64,000 nt of DNA, taken from assembly GCF_009789555.1 (NCBI RefSeq), contig NZ_CP046902.1, positions 4,108,001-4,172,000 on the forward strand, in the 5' to 3' direction. Numbering within the stretch: position 1 is the first letter of the stretch; each line of letters opens with the position of its first letter. A program made the position numbers and the translations under genes. Positions 63,846 through 64,000 of this stretch are shown piece by piece. Under the pieces are notes generated by a model, which was not told the DNA's origin, did not search any database, and saw nothing but the letters and a program-made list of their open reading frames with translations. This DNA is from Stutzerimonas stutzeri (GTDB lineage: Bacteria; Pseudomonadota; Gammaproteobacteria; Pseudomonadales; Pseudomonadaceae).

Positions 63846-64000
63846 ATGAAGAACGCACTGGTGATCGGACTGCTCATGATCCTGGGCGGCTGCGCCTCTC
63901 CGCGATGCGATCAGTCCAGCAGCGACAGCACGTGCCGCACGGAGCGGCTGCTCTATCAGAACGATCTCCTGCAGGCCAAGATCCTGATCTCCATCGGTGA
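63846..64000 (+). CDS. Small lipoprotein, 5' part only
   Basis: It reads MKNALVIGLLMILGGCASPR with lipobox LGGC (Cys16), followed by a Cys-rich CDQSSSDSTCRTERLLYQND. The frame is open to the window end, so the length is unknown. AAGG lies 7 nt before the ATG. It is 74 bp downstream of the binding-like protein gene on the same strand and may be co-transcribed. Confidence 0.7.
   Translation, partial: MKNALVIGLLMILGGCASPRCDQSSSDSTCRTERLLYQNDLLQAKILISIG

Overview
The window looks like a chromosomal segment of a gammaproteobacterium of the Pseudomonas/Stutzerimonas (P. stutzeri) group. The DNA is GC-rich and gene-dense. It carries a typical pseudomonad backbone: fpr next to a FinR-type LysR gene, an ErdR-type response regulator, and the order recX-recA-cinA-(ion channel)-mutS-fdxA. 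FdxA is close to the Azotobacter/Pseudomonas 7Fe ferredoxin. The assignment is from gene content and order read by eye; no database search was possible.

Layout. 1-19 kb is conserved core: a partial dinG helicase with a LexA box, an OmpA-type lipoprotein, ychJ, fpr/finR, erdR, a DMT exporter, a DTW-domain tRNA-modification enzyme, a secreted QSregVF-like protein, an atypical phosphoketolase-family enzyme, a LOG protein, then recX/recA (LexA box)/cinA/ion channel/mutS/fdxA. 19-23 kb is a leftward envelope operon (group-1 glycosyltransferase, DUF2334 deacetylase, UPF0104 membrane protein) preceded by a BrkB/YihY protein. 23.5-26.1 kb is a two-gene rightward unit, a Wzx-type flippase plus a polysaccharide pyruvyl transferase.

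26.1-32.5 kb is an integrated element of about 6.3 kb, bounded by a 49-bp direct repeat of the 3' half of a tRNA-Thr(CGT) gene. Its core resembles a Pf-type filamentous prophage: a divergent repressor/HTH switch with twin palindromic operators, a Pf-like replication initiator and a tyrosine integrase. I find no coat, adsorption or Zot-type genes. Instead it carries a HigBA toxin-antitoxin pair, a truncated Phd antitoxin and an AT-rich lipoprotein gene. It is either a decayed prophage or a filamentous-phage satellite or plasmid-like element.

32.6-34.7 kb is a translationally coupled three-gene membrane-stress operon (YqjD/YqjE/DUF3618 type). 35-57 kb is an exopolysaccharide locus: two GH5 glycanases, two further flippases, a WecG/TagA-type transferase, GT2 and GT4 transferases, a Wzy-like polymerase, Gmd and Fcl (GDP-L-fucose), Ugd (UDP-glucuronate), a Wzc-type tyrosine autokinase, a short Wza-like exporter and an outer-membrane barrel. 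At its head lies an RfaH-like NusG paralogue followed by a DNA element matching the enterobacterial ops sequence, clasped between two perfect hairpins. This suggests RfaH/ops antitermination of a colanic-acid-like, fucose- and glucuronate-containing polysaccharide. No initiating phosphoglycosyl transferase is visible.

57-64 kb returns to core: an S1-type CvfB protein, membrane glucose dehydrogenase Gcd, a soluble PQQ aldose dehydrogenase, a small conserved-looking protein, an RsuA-family protein whose catalytic Asp appears replaced, a periplasmic binding-like protein and the start of a small lipoprotein cut by the window edge.
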